64,000 bases of DNA from Bacillaceae bacterium OF18-1A (GTDB taxonomy: Bacteria > Bacillota > Bacilli > Bacillales > Bacillaceae_G). The translations under genes and the position numbers were made by a program. The notes beneath the pieces were generated by a model. It saw only the letters and a list, made by a program, of their open reading frames with translations. It made no database searches and was not told where the DNA came from. This document shows, piece after piece, positions 9,682-18,215 of this stretch (position 1 is the stretch's first letter; the number at the start of each line of letters is the position of its first letter). The stretch lies in assembly GCA_027694045.1 (NCBI GenBank), contig JAQEWB010000001.1:1302001-1366000 (forward strand), given 5' to 3'.

Positions 9682-10656
9682 TTGAAAAGAATCCTAGTTT
9701 TACACACAGGTGGAACCATTGCAATGGAGGAAGATAAAGAAACTGGGGTCGTACAACCAGGCGAAAAAAATCCTCTTTTAAAATTTATTCCTGATTTAGA
9801 AGGCGATGTTGATTTAATCGTTGAAGATGTGTTCCATCTACCATCTCCACATATGACACCAAGCGAAATGTTACAATTACAAGTGATCATTGATGAAAGA
9901 GTAAAACAAGACAACATTCATGGCGTAGTCATTACGCATGGTACGGATACATTAGAAGAAACTGCGTATTTCTTAGATTTAACAGTACAAGCAACTATTC
10001 CAATCGTTGTGACAGGCGCAATGCGCTCTAGTAATGAATTAGGCGCTGACGGTCTATATAATTTCTTATCAGCTGTAAAAGTTGCTAGCAGTAATGAAGC
10101 TGCGGAAAAAGGTGTTCTAGTCGTATTAAACGATGAAATCCATTGTGCTACAAACGTTACGAAAACACATACAAGTAATGTTGCGACATTCCAAAGCCCA
10201 CAGTATGGACCAATTGGCATGGTAACAAAACGCGGCGTCGTCTTCCACCATGCTTTAGTACATCATGAAACATATACAGTAAACAAAGTCTCAAAAAATG
10301 TCGTTGTTCTAAAAGCTTACGCTGGCATGGATGATACATTGTTAGCAGCAATCGAAAATCTTCCAGTAGATGGGATTGTCATCGAAGCACTTGGACAAGG
10401 TAATTTACCTCCGAGAACACTTCCTAGTCTAGAAAGATTAATGAACAAAGGAATTGCTGTCGTATTAGTTTCACGTTGCTTCAACGGTATCGTTCAAGAC
10501 GTATATTCTTATGAAGGTGGCGGCAAACACTTAAAAGATATGGGTATTATATTCACATACGGTTTAAATGCTCAAAAGGCACGCATTAAATTACTAGTCG
10601 CATTAGAGAATACAAATTCTCATGATACAATTCAAAATATGTTTATGCACGATTAA
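9682..10656 (+). CDS. ansA: L-asparaginase, type I
   Basis: Hydrolyses L-asparagine to aspartate and ammonia in the cytosol; no signal peptide, which fits the cytoplasmic type. 324 residues. The two active-site signatures are visible: T-G-G-T-I-A at 9-14 (nucleophile Thr12) and T-H-G-T-D-T near residue 87. The start is TTG at 9682, placed 8 nt after AAAGGGG. Single gene, convergent with ypdA and sharing its terminator. Confidence 0.93.
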   Translation: MKRILVLHTGGTIAMEEDKETGVVQPGEKNPLLKFIPDLEGDVDLIVEDVFHLPSPHMTPSEMLQLQVIIDERVKQDNIHGVVITHGTDTLEETAYFLDLTVQATIPIVVTGAMRSSNELGADGLYNFLSAVKVASSNEAAEKGVLVVLNDEIHCATNVTKTHTSNVATFQSPQYGPIGMVTKRGVVFHHALVHHETYTVNKVSKNVVVLKAYAGMDDTLLAAIENLPVDGIVIEALGQGNLPPRTLPSLERLMNKGIAVVLVSRCFNGIVQDVYSYEGGGKHLKDMGIIFTYGLNAQKARIKLLVALENTNSHDTIQNMFMHD

Positions 10657-10697
10657 AAAAAGAAGCTGTCGAATTTTTTTCGACAACTTCTTTTTTA
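10655..10697. terminator. Shared terminator of ansA and ypdA
   Basis: Long hairpin (arms 10655-10672 and 10680-10697, one internal mismatch) flanked by A-run and T-run, so it works in both directions between the convergent genes. Confidence 0.8.
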
Positions 10698-11675
10698 TTT
10701 TTCTCTTGATGCAATGGTTTGCGCAATCGCATCTCCATGAAATCTACCGTTCTCAATAAATATTTCATTTGCATTATTCCCAGCGGCAATTACACCTGCA
10801 ATGAAAATATTTTTAGCGTTTGTTTCCATTCCGTCCTCGGTATAAATCGGACGCCCTGTTTCTTCATCAATCCGAACGCCCATCTTTGTTAAGAAACTAT
10901 GATCAGGATGGTATCCTGTCATCGCAAATACAAAATCATTTTGGATTGTAAACGATTCACCATCAACCGTATACGTTAATGTATGTTCAGTAATTTCTTT
11001 CACATGAGCTTGGAAACGCATTTGAATTGTCTCATTTCGTACTAAAGCTTCGAACTCCGGCAAAATCCATGGCTTAATACTTGGCGAATACTCACTTCCA
11101 CGATATAGTACCGTTACACGCGCACCCGCTTTAACAAGTTCTAACGCGGCATCTACACTTGAATTTTTCCCACCTATCACTACAACATCTCGATCAAAAT
11201 AAGGATGTCCTTCTTTAAAGTAGTGAGATACTTTTTTTAGATCCTCACCCGGAACATTCATATAGTTTGGATTGTCATAATATCCAGTTGCGACAATGAT
11301 GTATTTCGCTATATATATTACTTTACTTCCATCATACTTTGTCGTCTCTACTTTAAAAGTTTCTCCATCCTTTTGGACTTGCTCTACTCGTTCAAAAGCA
11401 TTTACACGTACAGACTTCCGCTTTACTACTTCACGATAATACGCAAGTGCTTGATTTCGAACTGGCTTGCGATTTTCCGTAATAAAAGCTACTTCACCAA
11501 TTTCTAATTTTTCACTAGAGGAGAAAAATGTTTGATGAGTTGGATAATTATAAATCGCATTTACAATGTTTCCTTTTTCAATTACTAATGGATTAATCCC
11601 TGCTTTTTGCAACGAAATTGCTGCCGCTAATCCGCACGGACCACCTCCAATTATGATAGCTGTTTCTTTCTGCAT
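10695..11675 (-). CDS. ypdA: YpdA-type bacillithiol disulfide reductase
   Basis: FAD flavoprotein of 326 residues related to thioredoxin reductase but without its CxxC pair; family members reduce oxidised bacillithiol with NADPH. FAD-binding G-G-G-P-C-G at 9-14, the second Rossmann motif V-I-G-G-K-N-S-S near 167, and the closing A-T-G / M-T-G-Y segments are visible. Upstream of ansA (convergent) and downstream of the amidase. In Bacillus subtilis the orthologue also neighbours gudB, supporting the call. Confidence 0.88.
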   Translation of the reverse strand: MQKETAIIIGGGPCGLAAAISLQKAGINPLVIEKGNIVNAIYNYPTHQTFFSSSEKLEIGEVAFITENRKPVRNQALAYYREVVKRKSVRVNAFERVEQVQKDGETFKVETTKYDGSKVIYIAKYIIVATGYYDNPNYMNVPGEDLKKVSHYFKEGHPYFDRDVVVIGGKNSSVDAALELVKAGARVTVLYRGSEYSPSIKPWILPEFEALVRNETIQMRFQAHVKEITEHTLTYTVDGESFTIQNDFVFAMTGYHPDHSFLTKMGVRIDEETGRPIYTEDGMETNAKNIFIAGVIAAGNNANEIFIENGRFHGDAIAQTIASREK

Positions 11676-11730
11676 ACTCGGTTCACTCCTAGTCTTCTAC
11701 CTCTGCACTATTTATAAAAACAAGAAAAAA

Positions 11731-11748
11731 CCTACTTACAGCAGTAGG
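11731..11748 (-). terminator. Terminator of the amidase gene
   Basis: Six-bp stem CCTACT/AGTAGG (11731-11736, 11743-11748) followed on the minus strand by TTTTTTCTTG. Confidence 0.7.
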
Positions 11749-11784
11749 CACCTATCTTTATTGTATTCATTTTTCATATATTTG

Positions 11785-12315
11785 TCATCTAAACGAAACG
11801 TACATCCGATAGACATCTGCTAAAAACTGCTGAAATTTAATACCTTGTTGCCCTAATACATTTTCAGGATCGATCTTTCTAGCTGGATCAAGTGTTTTAT
11901 GTGATACGATATCTTTTTTCGGATTCAGACCAAAGTTTTGACATAAATACGCATGGTACCATGTAAAACGAGTATATGCCTCCCAAAAATTAACATCACC
12001 ACCATAACAAAGCTCCACCCCAATTGCCGCCTTATTTGCGTCATAACCATATAAGTCATTATCTGTCGGCACACCATACCGAACATGATACGCAACTTCA
12101 TTTATAGGAACAATTTCTAATATTGTTTTGTCATCTATAAATGTATGCGCCGAAGCTTTCGGTTGTATTTCATTAAAGTAATCTCGATTTCCTATCGCAT
12201 TGCTACCAGGATTCCCCGTATCATGACTTACAATAAACCTTACTTTAGAAAGAGGAATACCCGGTCGTGAATTTCCATATCCAATATAATTACGCTCTAT
12301 AGGAAACATCGCCAT
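11785..12315 (-). CDS. N-acetylmuramoyl-L-alanine amidase (Amidase_2)
   Basis: 176 residues, a bare Amidase_2 (T7 lysozyme-like) domain cleaving the bond between MurNAc and the stem peptide. Zinc-site and catalytic segments: V-S-H-D-T-G-N, S-A-H-T-F-I-D, and S-H-K-T-L-D-P-A. No signal peptide or wall-binding domain, so export, if any, would need lysis or a holin-like route. I chose ATG 12315, nine nt after GGGAG; an upstream TTG at 12324 touches the ribosome site. Similar cytosolic amidases occur in prophages, but no phage genes are adjacent. Confidence 0.8.
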   Translation of the reverse strand: MAMFPIERNYIGYGNSRPGIPLSKVRFIVSHDTGNPGSNAIGNRDYFNEIQPKASAHTFIDDKTILEIVPINEVAYHVRYGVPTDNDLYGYDANKAAIGVELCYGGDVNFWEAYTRFTWYHAYLCQNFGLNPKKDIVSHKTLDPARKIDPENVLGQQGIKFQQFLADVYRMYVSFR

Positions 12316-12394
12316 TACTACCAACTCCCGCTTTAGAAAATTACCTTACTTCCTTATATATGTATTCGGCAGTAATGTCCTTATCGCATATTTC

Positions 12395-12631
12395 TTACGC
12401 GAAGAGAAAATCGAAAATATTGGACGTGAACACCATAAATAACAAAATACTTACAGCCACTCCATAAAAACCGTAAAACCAAACACAATCTTCTTTCGTA
12501 TCTAAACCGAAAAATTTATTTACTGATTGTACTAATGTGCCACGCTTACTTTGTTTGTTTCGTAATACTTCTACTCGTTCTACAACATCTGCTGGCATCA
12601 TAAATCTTTGGTCTACTGTCATTTTCATCAT
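12395..12631 (-). CDS. Hypothetical small membrane protein
   Basis: 78 residues: a soluble, basic N-terminal half and one C-terminal membrane segment (about 55-75). Good AAGGAG site six nt before the ATG. I do not recognise a family. It sits in an opposite-free, minus-strand stretch between the amidase and another small tail-anchored protein, each apparently its own unit. Confidence 0.6.
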   Translation of the reverse strand: MMKMTVDQRFMMPADVVERVEVLRNKQSKRGTLVQSVNKFFGLDTKEDCVWFYGFYGVAVSILLFMVFTSNIFDFLFA

Positions 12632-12724
12632 TTATCTCTCCTTAAAATCATTTCCGTTTTGTTTATCTAAGGAGAGTATAGCACGTTTGTTCGTGTAGAA
12701 CAAGCGTTCTTTTTCGTTTTTATT

Positions 12725-12934
12725 TTATTTTTCAACAAACCAATTAATAATTACCATTATAAAAGCAATAATTGGTCCCACTACCACCACACCGAATACT
12801 AAAAACAATAGCCCTTCCCCGAACACCCGAACGATACTTTTTTTATGAGCACTTTTAGCACTTGCAAGCTCCTCCTCTAACACCTTAACCCTCTCTTCTA
12901 ATTGTGCTACCCTTTCCATCATTTTTTTCTCCAT
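12725..12934 (-). CDS. Hypothetical coiled-coil membrane protein
   Basis: 69 residues. Residues 1-32 form a heptad-like coiled coil (M-E-R-V-A-Q-L-E-E-R-V-K-V-L-E-E-E-L), followed by a membrane segment of about 25 residues. The ATG at 12934 has GAGG eight nt upstream; a GTG three codons earlier overlaps that site and is less likely. Not recognised; the layout suggests an oligomerising membrane protein. Confidence 0.6.
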   Translation of the reverse strand: MEKKMMERVAQLEERVKVLEEELASAKSAHKKSIVRVFGEGLLFLVFGVVVVGPIIAFIMVIINWFVEK

Positions 12935-12964
12935 ATGCAACACCTCATTTACTACTTCAACAAA

Positions 12965-12997
12965 AAAACGTGATCCCCTCGAAAGGAATCACGTTTT
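12965..12997 (-). terminator. Terminator of gudB
   Basis: Thirteen-bp stem (12965-12977, 12985-12997, one G-T pair) with core ACGTGAT, followed by TTTG on the minus strand. Confidence 0.8.
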
Positions 12998-13013
12998 CTC
13001 AAGATATATGATC

Positions 13014-14300
13014 TTATACCCAACCTCTGAAGCGACTAGCCTCAGCCATTTTACGCACACCAACCATGTACGCTGCTAAGCGCATGTTCACTTTACGAAC
13101 TTGTGCTGTTTCATAAATAGAATCAAATGATCTTACCATTACTTTTTCTAAACGTTGTTCTACTTCTTCTTCAGTCCAGTAGTAACCTTGGTTATTTTGT
13201 ACCCACTCAAAGTAAGATACTGTTACACCACCAGCACTTGCTAATACGTCTGGAACAAGTAAAATTCCGCGATCTGTTAAAATTTTAGTTGCTTCTAATG
13301 TTGTTGGACCATTTGCAGCTTCAACAACGATTTTCGCTTTAATATCATTCGCATTTTCTTCTGTAATTTGGTTCTCAATTGCAGCAGGAACTAAAATGTC
13401 GCAATCAAGCTCTAACAATTCTTTGTTTGAAATTGTATTATTAAATAGTTTCGTTACTGTACCGAAGCTATCACGACGGTCTAGTAAATAATCAATATCT
13501 AATCCATTTGGATCATGTAGTGCACCGTAAGCATCTGAAATTGCAATTACTTTCGCACCTGCATCATGCATAAATTTAGCTAAGAAACTACCAGCATTAC
13601 CGAATCCTTGAACAACAACGCGCGCACCTTGAATATCAATGCCACGTTTTTTTGCAGCTTCACGAATACAAATTGTTACACCTTTCGCTGTCGCTGTTTC
13701 ACGTCCATGTGATCCACCTAATACAAGCGGTTTACCTGTAATAAATCCTGGTGAATTAAATTCATCAATACGGCTATACTCATCCATCATCCATGCCATA
13801 ATTTGAGAGTTTGTGAATACATCTGGAGCTGGAATATCTTTCGTCGGGCCTACGATTTGGCTAATTGCTCGTACATAGCCGCGGCTTAATCTTTCTAACT
13901 CACGGAACGACATTTCACGTGGGTCACAGATAATTCCACCTTTACCTCCACCATATGGTAAATCAACAATACCACATTTTAAACTCATCCAGATTGAAAG
14001 TGCTTTCACTTCGTTTTCTGTTACGTTCGGATGGAAGCGAATTCCACCTTTCGTTGGACCAACAGCATCATTATGTTGTGCACGATATCCTGTAAATATT
14101 TTAACAGTCCCGTCATCCATACGAACTGGTATTTTCACTGTCATCATACGAACTGGTTCTTTTAATAATTCATATACTTCGTTTGGATAACCCAATTTTT
14201 CTAACGCTTCACTAATAACAATTTGTGTTGAATTCAATAGTTCAAAATGTTGTTCCCTTTGTTGTTGTGTTTTTGTTTGAGTTCCCTTTTCGGCTACCAT
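13014..14300 (-). CDS. gudB: NAD-dependent glutamate dehydrogenase
   Basis: Oxidative deamination of glutamate to 2-oxoglutarate and ammonium. 428 residues. K-G-G-I-R-F-H and P-Y-G-G-G-K-G-G (catalytic lysine) lie in the substrate domain; G-F-G-N-A-G-S begins the NAD domain. There is no duplicated tripeptide of the kind that inactivates gudB in laboratory Bacillus subtilis, as far as I can judge by eye. The place between ypbH and ypdA indicates gudB rather than rocG. Two cre-like sites and a promoter precede it, implying carbon control by CcpA. Confidence 0.9.
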   Translation of the reverse strand: MVAEKGTQTKTQQQREQHFELLNSTQIVISEALEKLGYPNEVYELLKEPVRMMTVKIPVRMDDGTVKIFTGYRAQHNDAVGPTKGGIRFHPNVTENEVKALSIWMSLKCGIVDLPYGGGKGGIICDPREMSFRELERLSRGYVRAISQIVGPTKDIPAPDVFTNSQIMAWMMDEYSRIDEFNSPGFITGKPLVLGGSHGRETATAKGVTICIREAAKKRGIDIQGARVVVQGFGNAGSFLAKFMHDAGAKVIAISDAYGALHDPNGLDIDYLLDRRDSFGTVTKLFNNTISNKELLELDCDILVPAAIENQITEENANDIKAKIVVEAANGPTTLEATKILTDRGILLVPDVLASAGGVTVSYFEWVQNNQGYYWTEEEVEQRLEKVMVRSFDSIYETAQVRKVNMRLAAYMVGVRKMAEASRFRGWV

Positions 14301-14350
14301 AGTAAGTAAACCCCCTGTAATTTCACTTGTTTAGTAAACCTTCATTGCCT

Positions 14351-14378
14351 AGTATACACCGTTAAATTTGGAATGCAA
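14351..14378 (-). promoter_or_regulatory. Probable sigma-A promoter of gudB
   Basis: On the minus strand TTGCAT (14378-14373), 16-nt spacer, TATACT (14356-14351), about 50 nt before the gudB start. Best match in the region. Confidence 0.55.
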
Positions 14379-14379
14379 T

Positions 14380-14393
14380 AGAAAACGCTAACA
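14380..14393 (-). promoter_or_regulatory. cre-like site 1 upstream of gudB
   Basis: AGAAAACGCTAACA read on the plus strand matches the CcpA consensus TGWAANCGNTNWCA at 13 of 14 positions. It abuts the -35 of the proposed promoter. Confidence 0.55.
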
Positions 14394-14416
14394 AATATAT
14401 ACAAACTATTTTCTGT

Positions 14417-14430
14417 TGCAAGCGTTTTCA
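14417..14430 (-). promoter_or_regulatory. cre-like site 2 upstream of gudB
   Basis: TGCAAGCGTTTTCA matches the cre consensus at 13 of 14 positions. It lies 23 nt beyond site 1, centred some 70 nt upstream of the predicted transcription start. Confidence 0.55.
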
Positions 14431-14491
14431 CTATTATTATAGTCCTTTTATTACTTTTAGAAAAGTAAAATACTTAAATATTTAAATATTT

Positions 14492-14613
14492 TTTATTTCA
14501 CTCCAATAAAGCAAAAATTTAATCAGGAAAACTTTCGTTCATCTCCACTGATTATGAGCTCTCACCCATCGTGCGTTTACAGGCAGCCCAACTCCCATAA
14601 GTAGTGAAATAAA
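14492..14613 (+). repeat. Dispersed intergenic repeat, copy near gudB
   Basis: Degenerate element (core about 14505-14600) that aligns with the copies near 41.4 and 45.5 kb through AATAAAG...TTTAATCAG, TCCACTGATTATGAGCTC, TTTACAGGCAG. It is enclosed by a perfect 11-bp inverted repeat TTTATTTCACT / AGTGAAATAAA (14492-14502, 14603-14613). No reading frame. Confidence 0.6.
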
Positions 14614-14720
14614 GTAGTACGAAACAAGATATTAAATTCAGGAATATAATACTCTAATTTTCATATTATCGTACGGTTGTTCAATTCCGGCACAAGAATC
14701 GCAATGCTTATCCACATGAA

Positions 14721-14760
14721 AACAAAACCTCAGCTATGTTACATTAGCTGAGGTTTTGTT
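14721..14760 (-). terminator. Terminator of the mecA-like gene
   Basis: Perfect 16-bp stem (14721-14736, 14745-14760), overlapping the stop codon. U-rich tail moderate on the minus strand, T-rich on the plus strand. Confidence 0.75.
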
Positions 14761-15352
14761 TTTTCACAAAGTAATTGTGTATTTGTTCAATTGCTTGAGC
14801 AGCCATTAATTCTTTACCATACTCCATTATACGATAAATAGTTACTGTAGACGGATTACCGTATTCCGCCAAAATAGCTATGAAATCCGCTTTCAGCAAT
14901 TGAGTTTGCTCTTCTTCTTCCATCCAGAGATAGAAACGTCCATCCCACGTGTACAGCTTTCCGCCAGTCACACCAAGGTTATATAAGCGACTCGACAGGT
15001 TAATTACATCATCTAATGCAGCAAACTCATATAATATGTGCTCGTTTTCATCTAGAGTCACTTGCATTTCAATAAATTCATCACGGAATTCATCTTCTGT
15101 ATCCATCTCTTGATTTTCTTTCGTTACAATTACCACCATACCTTGTGCTTGTAGAGAAAATACTTCAACTGCAATCGGACCATCTGCTTCAAATCCTAAT
15201 TCTTTATTTGCTTCTTGCATCATATCACGAAATAATTGCTGTACTTTCGGTGCATTTCTCCATAAATCTTCTTTCGTTAATCCTCGTTCAGATAAATCAT
15301 CAAATGTTAGGAAAATTTTTATCTTATTATAATTTAATCGTTCCAGCCTCAT
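14744..15352 (-). CDS. ypbH: MecA paralogue, ClpC adaptor (YpbH/MecB)
   Basis: 202 residues of the MecA family, which deliver substrates such as ComK to the ClpC ATPase and help ClpC assemble. N-terminal segment MRLERLNYNKIKIFLTFDDL is the typical substrate-binding region; the C-terminal ClpC-binding domain runs from about 110. The location next to gudB and the ypb operon identifies it as the YpbH paralogue rather than MecA itself. Start ATG follows GGGAGGGTATGAG. Monocistronic with its own terminator. Confidence 0.88.
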   Translation of the reverse strand: MRLERLNYNKIKIFLTFDDLSERGLTKEDLWRNAPKVQQLFRDMMQEANKELGFEADGPIAVEVFSLQAQGMVVIVTKENQEMDTEDEFRDEFIEMQVTLDENEHILYEFAALDDVINLSSRLYNLGVTGGKLYTWDGRFYLWMEEEEQTQLLKADFIAILAEYGNPSTVTIYRIMEYGKELMAAQAIEQIHNYFVKKQNLS

Positions 15353-15429
15353 CTCATACCCTCCCTACGTAACCAATGAATCTAATTTTTATTATATGAA
15401 ATAGAAAATAGATGGTTCTTTTTGAACAA

Positions 15430-16305
15430 CTATTCTGACATTTTTAACCATTCGTCCCATTCTTCTTTTGTATCACCGATTAGGATTGTTTGGATGTTTA
15501 ACTGATCTCGAACACCAAATTTCCCTATAACCCCAACAGAAAGGTTCTCATGTTTTTCTTGCAACACATTCATAAAGCTCATCGCCTCATTCAGTTCGCG
15601 TCCATGATCCAACGATACAAATAAATACTTAGGCTGTATTTGCTCAACAGCTAGCAAAATACCATCTTCCGCTAGGCTTGTCCTAATATATATCGTCTCA
15701 TACCCTTTTAAACGTAAGTACGTTGAAAAAACAAATCCTTTCAACGCATTATTCTCCAGTACGAGAACTTTGTGTACGGAAGAAGACTTCGAAGCATTAT
15801 GATATATCATGCCTAAACGGGTTTGTAAAAGCGATACTACATAATGAAATTGCACCATTGTAATCTCATTATTATTTTTTAACATTAACAATTTGTTTGT
15901 CATTTGAAGAATAATACTTGTAATGACCTTTTCTATTGAATAAATACTAAAGGCCTCGTTTAATAATGCAGAAGTTGTGATTTCATCAAATTTTAACAAA
16001 GCTTGCAGTAAATCGTCCACTAAAACAACTTCTTTATCGTATTGTATTTCTTTTTGTGCATTTTTCTGTAAACGATTCCCATCTAACAACTGAACTGCCT
16101 GTCCGATCATCATACCGGATGAAACCTTTTCCACTAACCATTTCAAAATTCGAATATGTTCTTCTGTATATAAACGATGCCCAGCATCATTCCGCTTTGG
16201 GGCAATAATTTGATATCGTCTTTCCCATGCACGAAGTGTACTTGGCTGGACTCCAATTATATTCGAAACAGCTTTTATATTATATTTCCCATTTAGAGTT
16301 GGCAT
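15430..16305 (-). CDS. MerR-type regulator with degenerate B12-binding-like domain
   Basis: 291 residues. Residues about 5-70 are a MerR winged helix (Y-N-I-K-A-V-S-N-I-I-G-V...L-R-A-W-E-R-R-Y, A-G-H-R-L-Y). The rest resembles the helical cap plus Rossmann-like B12-binding domain of CarH-type photoreceptors. However, the cobalamin-ligand motif ExHxxG reads E-N-N-A-L-K-G, so the coordinating histidine is absent. It starts inside the ypbG stop (ATGATG) and ends the ypbB-recS operon. Target genes unknown. Confidence 0.75.
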   Translation of the reverse strand: MPTLNGKYNIKAVSNIIGVQPSTLRAWERRYQIIAPKRNDAGHRLYTEEHIRILKWLVEKVSSGMMIGQAVQLLDGNRLQKNAQKEIQYDKEVVLVDDLLQALLKFDEITTSALLNEAFSIYSIEKVITSIILQMTNKLLMLKNNNEITMVQFHYVVSLLQTRLGMIYHNASKSSSVHKVLVLENNALKGFVFSTYLRLKGYETIYIRTSLAEDGILLAVEQIQPKYLFVSLDHGRELNEAMSFMNVLQEKHENLSVGVIGKFGVRDQLNIQTILIGDTKEEWDEWLKMSE

Positions 16306-17081
16306 CATTTCCCCCCACATAATGTAATAATATGTGTTTGAGCAGGTGCTCTAAAGCGCAACGGAAACAATGTTGTTCCATATCCATTACTAACAAATAA
16401 AGTCATATTTGAATGATTATATACGCCACCCTTTAAATACTTTTTTGATGGGAATAATCGAATCTGCCCTCCATGTGTATGTCCACTTAATACAAGTGAA
16501 ATTTGTTCTTTCCCAGACATTTTCTTTATTATATCAGGATTATGACTAATCAAAATGCGAAAGCCATCTTCCTTACAATCAGCCAACGCCAAATCTAGAC
16601 GATCACGTTCCAATCCGACATCATCTATACCGAGTAAACAAATTTTTTCTCCTAATTCAGACTCGAATACAACTCTTGTATTATCTAAAACTTTCACATT
16701 ATTTTCTAATAACAAAGCATCTAATTCATGATATTCAATCTCATAATCATTATTTCCCCACACAAAATATACAGGAGCTATCGTTCTTAACTTTTGAATA
16801 TTTGCAGAGATTTTCGATAAAGGAACACCTTTTTCTGCTAAATCACCGCCAATAATTACGAGATCTACTTTCCCTTTCACTTGTTCAATTAACGAACTTG
16901 AAACGACTCTTCTATGAATATCAGAAATAAAAAACACCTTAACTTTTTGAAAACTTTCCGGAAATTCTTTAAATACTAAAGTATGTTCCAACACCGTATT
17001 ACGCATCGCTTCTTTGTACATTACAAGAAGAAATAGAATACCAATGATTACGAGAGTACTTAATAATATAATCCATATCAT
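16305..17081 (-). CDS. ypbG: YpbG-like membrane-anchored metallophosphoesterase
   Basis: 258 residues. One N-terminal membrane segment (about 2-22), then a calcineurin-like phosphoesterase domain with I-S-D-I-H-R, G-G-D, W-G-N-N-D-Y, and the closing S-G-H-T-H-G-G motif; all metal ligands are present. Start ATG at 17081, eight nt after GGAG; it gives the length of Bacillus subtilis YpbG. Stop overlaps the regulator gene. Substrate unknown; UDP-diacylglucosamine or cyclic nucleotide hydrolases share the fold. Confidence 0.85.
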   Translation of the reverse strand: MIWIILLSTLVIIGILFLLVMYKEAMRNTVLEHTLVFKEFPESFQKVKVFFISDIHRRVVSSSLIEQVKGKVDLVIIGGDLAEKGVPLSKISANIQKLRTIAPVYFVWGNNDYEIEYHELDALLLENNVKVLDNTRVVFESELGEKICLLGIDDVGLERDRLDLALADCKEDGFRILISHNPDIIKKMSGKEQISLVLSGHTHGGQIRLFPSKKYLKGGVYNHSNMTLFVSNGYGTTLFPLRFRAPAQTHIITLCGGK

Positions 17082-17149
17082 ATTTTTTACTCCACTCCTC
17101 ATAAAGATAGTCCTCAATTTTTATAACACGCTGTAAATCGATTATTTTA

Positions 17150-17629
17150 CTAACTTTCTTGCTTTGTGGACTTATCTTTTATCGGAACTTTTAACTCCTG
17201 ACCTACACTCACTTCATCTTCTTGTAAATGATTATACTTCTTAATCACTTCAATTCCATTTTCATCTGAATAATATTGCTTCGCTATACTTTCTAAAGTT
17301 TCTCCCTCTTTCACAGTATGCGTTACTACCTTCTCAGATTGTTTCGGAGACTCCGATTTAGCTGAATCAAAGAAGATTACTTCAAATGCACTTTTACCAG
17401 CATTATCGCTATCATTCTTCACCTGAATATATTTATCCGTATACCATAAAATACTAATTGGCAGTAATATGAATAAAAATGTTAAAACCCGAACGAAAAT
17501 GTGATTCATTTTAAACTTTTGTTTCTTCTCTTTATTTCTATGAATTTCACTACGCGGCGGTAAACCTTCATTTTCTTCCACTCGCTCAACTTCTAATTCC
17601 TCTTCAAAATCAGGAATTCGCTTCCTCAT
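17150..17629 (-). CDS. ypbE: YpbE-like LysM membrane protein
   Basis: 159 residues with the order cytosolic charged head (1-40, rich in Glu and Lys), a membrane segment (about 45-63), linker, and a C-terminal LysM domain (about 105-150, HTVKEGETLESIAKQYY). It probably tethers the membrane to peptidoglycan. The start is ambiguous: three GTG codons precede ATG 17629; I took the ATG. Place in the ypb operon matches ypbE. Confidence 0.75.
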   Translation of the reverse strand: MRKRIPDFEEELEVERVEENEGLPPRSEIHRNKEKKQKFKMNHIFVRVLTFLFILLPISILWYTDKYIQVKNDSDNAGKSAFEVIFFDSAKSESPKQSEKVVTHTVKEGETLESIAKQYYSDENGIEVIKKYNHLQEDEVSVGQELKVPIKDKSTKQES

Positions 17630-17651
17630 GTTGTTCACCACCACCTTCCAT

Positions 17652-18215
17652 TTATTTTCTTAATTGGAGTCCCATTATAAAATCAACAAGAAAGTGTGCA
17701 AAGATTGTTATAAACAAATTTCCTGTCCATTCAAATACGTAACCAAAGACAAAACTAATAAAACAGACAAAGCAAAACAAAAATGGCTTTGTTATATACC
17801 GAATATGTAATACTGCAAATACTAAACTCGCTATTACAATTCCGAAATGTGTTTGCACTACACCTCTAAATAAAAATTCCTCTGCAAAACCGATAACGAA
17901 TGTAATAATGAGTAAATGCATAATTGACATTCCTTGAAACATCTTATCGTTAATACCACCATCGTCAAACCAAGACTCTGGAAATACTCGCATCGCAACA
18001 TAATCTAATAACACAATACCGATCGCTAACAAACCACCTATTATAAGGATAATCATCGGTTCCCATTTCCAAAGACTATACACTTCTTCTATATCTTGAA
18101 ACAATATATATGCTAGTAAACAACCAATACCTATAATAATTAACTGTGTTATATACAAGTTCAGCCTTATTTCCTTCGGACTCATCTCTTCAACATTATG
18201 CCTTTGAATGTTCAT
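17652..18215 (-). CDS. ypbD: CPBP-family intramembrane protease (YpbD)
   Basis: 187 residues, about six membrane segments. CPBP (CAAX protease/bacteriocin-processing) motifs: E-E-F-L-F-R-G-V-V with the glutamate pair, F-A-V-L-H-I-R, and F-A-H-F-L-V-D. Start ATG lies within the recS stop (AATGATG) after GGGGG; translation is coupled. Known family roles are prenyl-protein or peptide processing and membrane stress; the substrate of this one is unknown. Confidence 0.85.
   Translation of the reverse strand: MNIQRHNVEEMSPKEIRLNLYITQLIIIGIGCLLAYILFQDIEEVYSLWKWEPMIILIIGGLLAIGIVLLDYVAMRVFPESWFDDGGINDKMFQGMSIMHLLIITFVIGFAEEFLFRGVVQTHFGIVIASLVFAVLHIRYITKPFLFCFVCFISFVFGYVFEWTGNLFITIFAHFLVDFIMGLQLRK

Noticed and set aside
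11785..12934. Prophage remnant around the amidase gene
   Set aside because: The amidase type occurs in phages, but the two neighbouring small membrane proteins are not recognisable holins and no phage structural or integrase gene is near.
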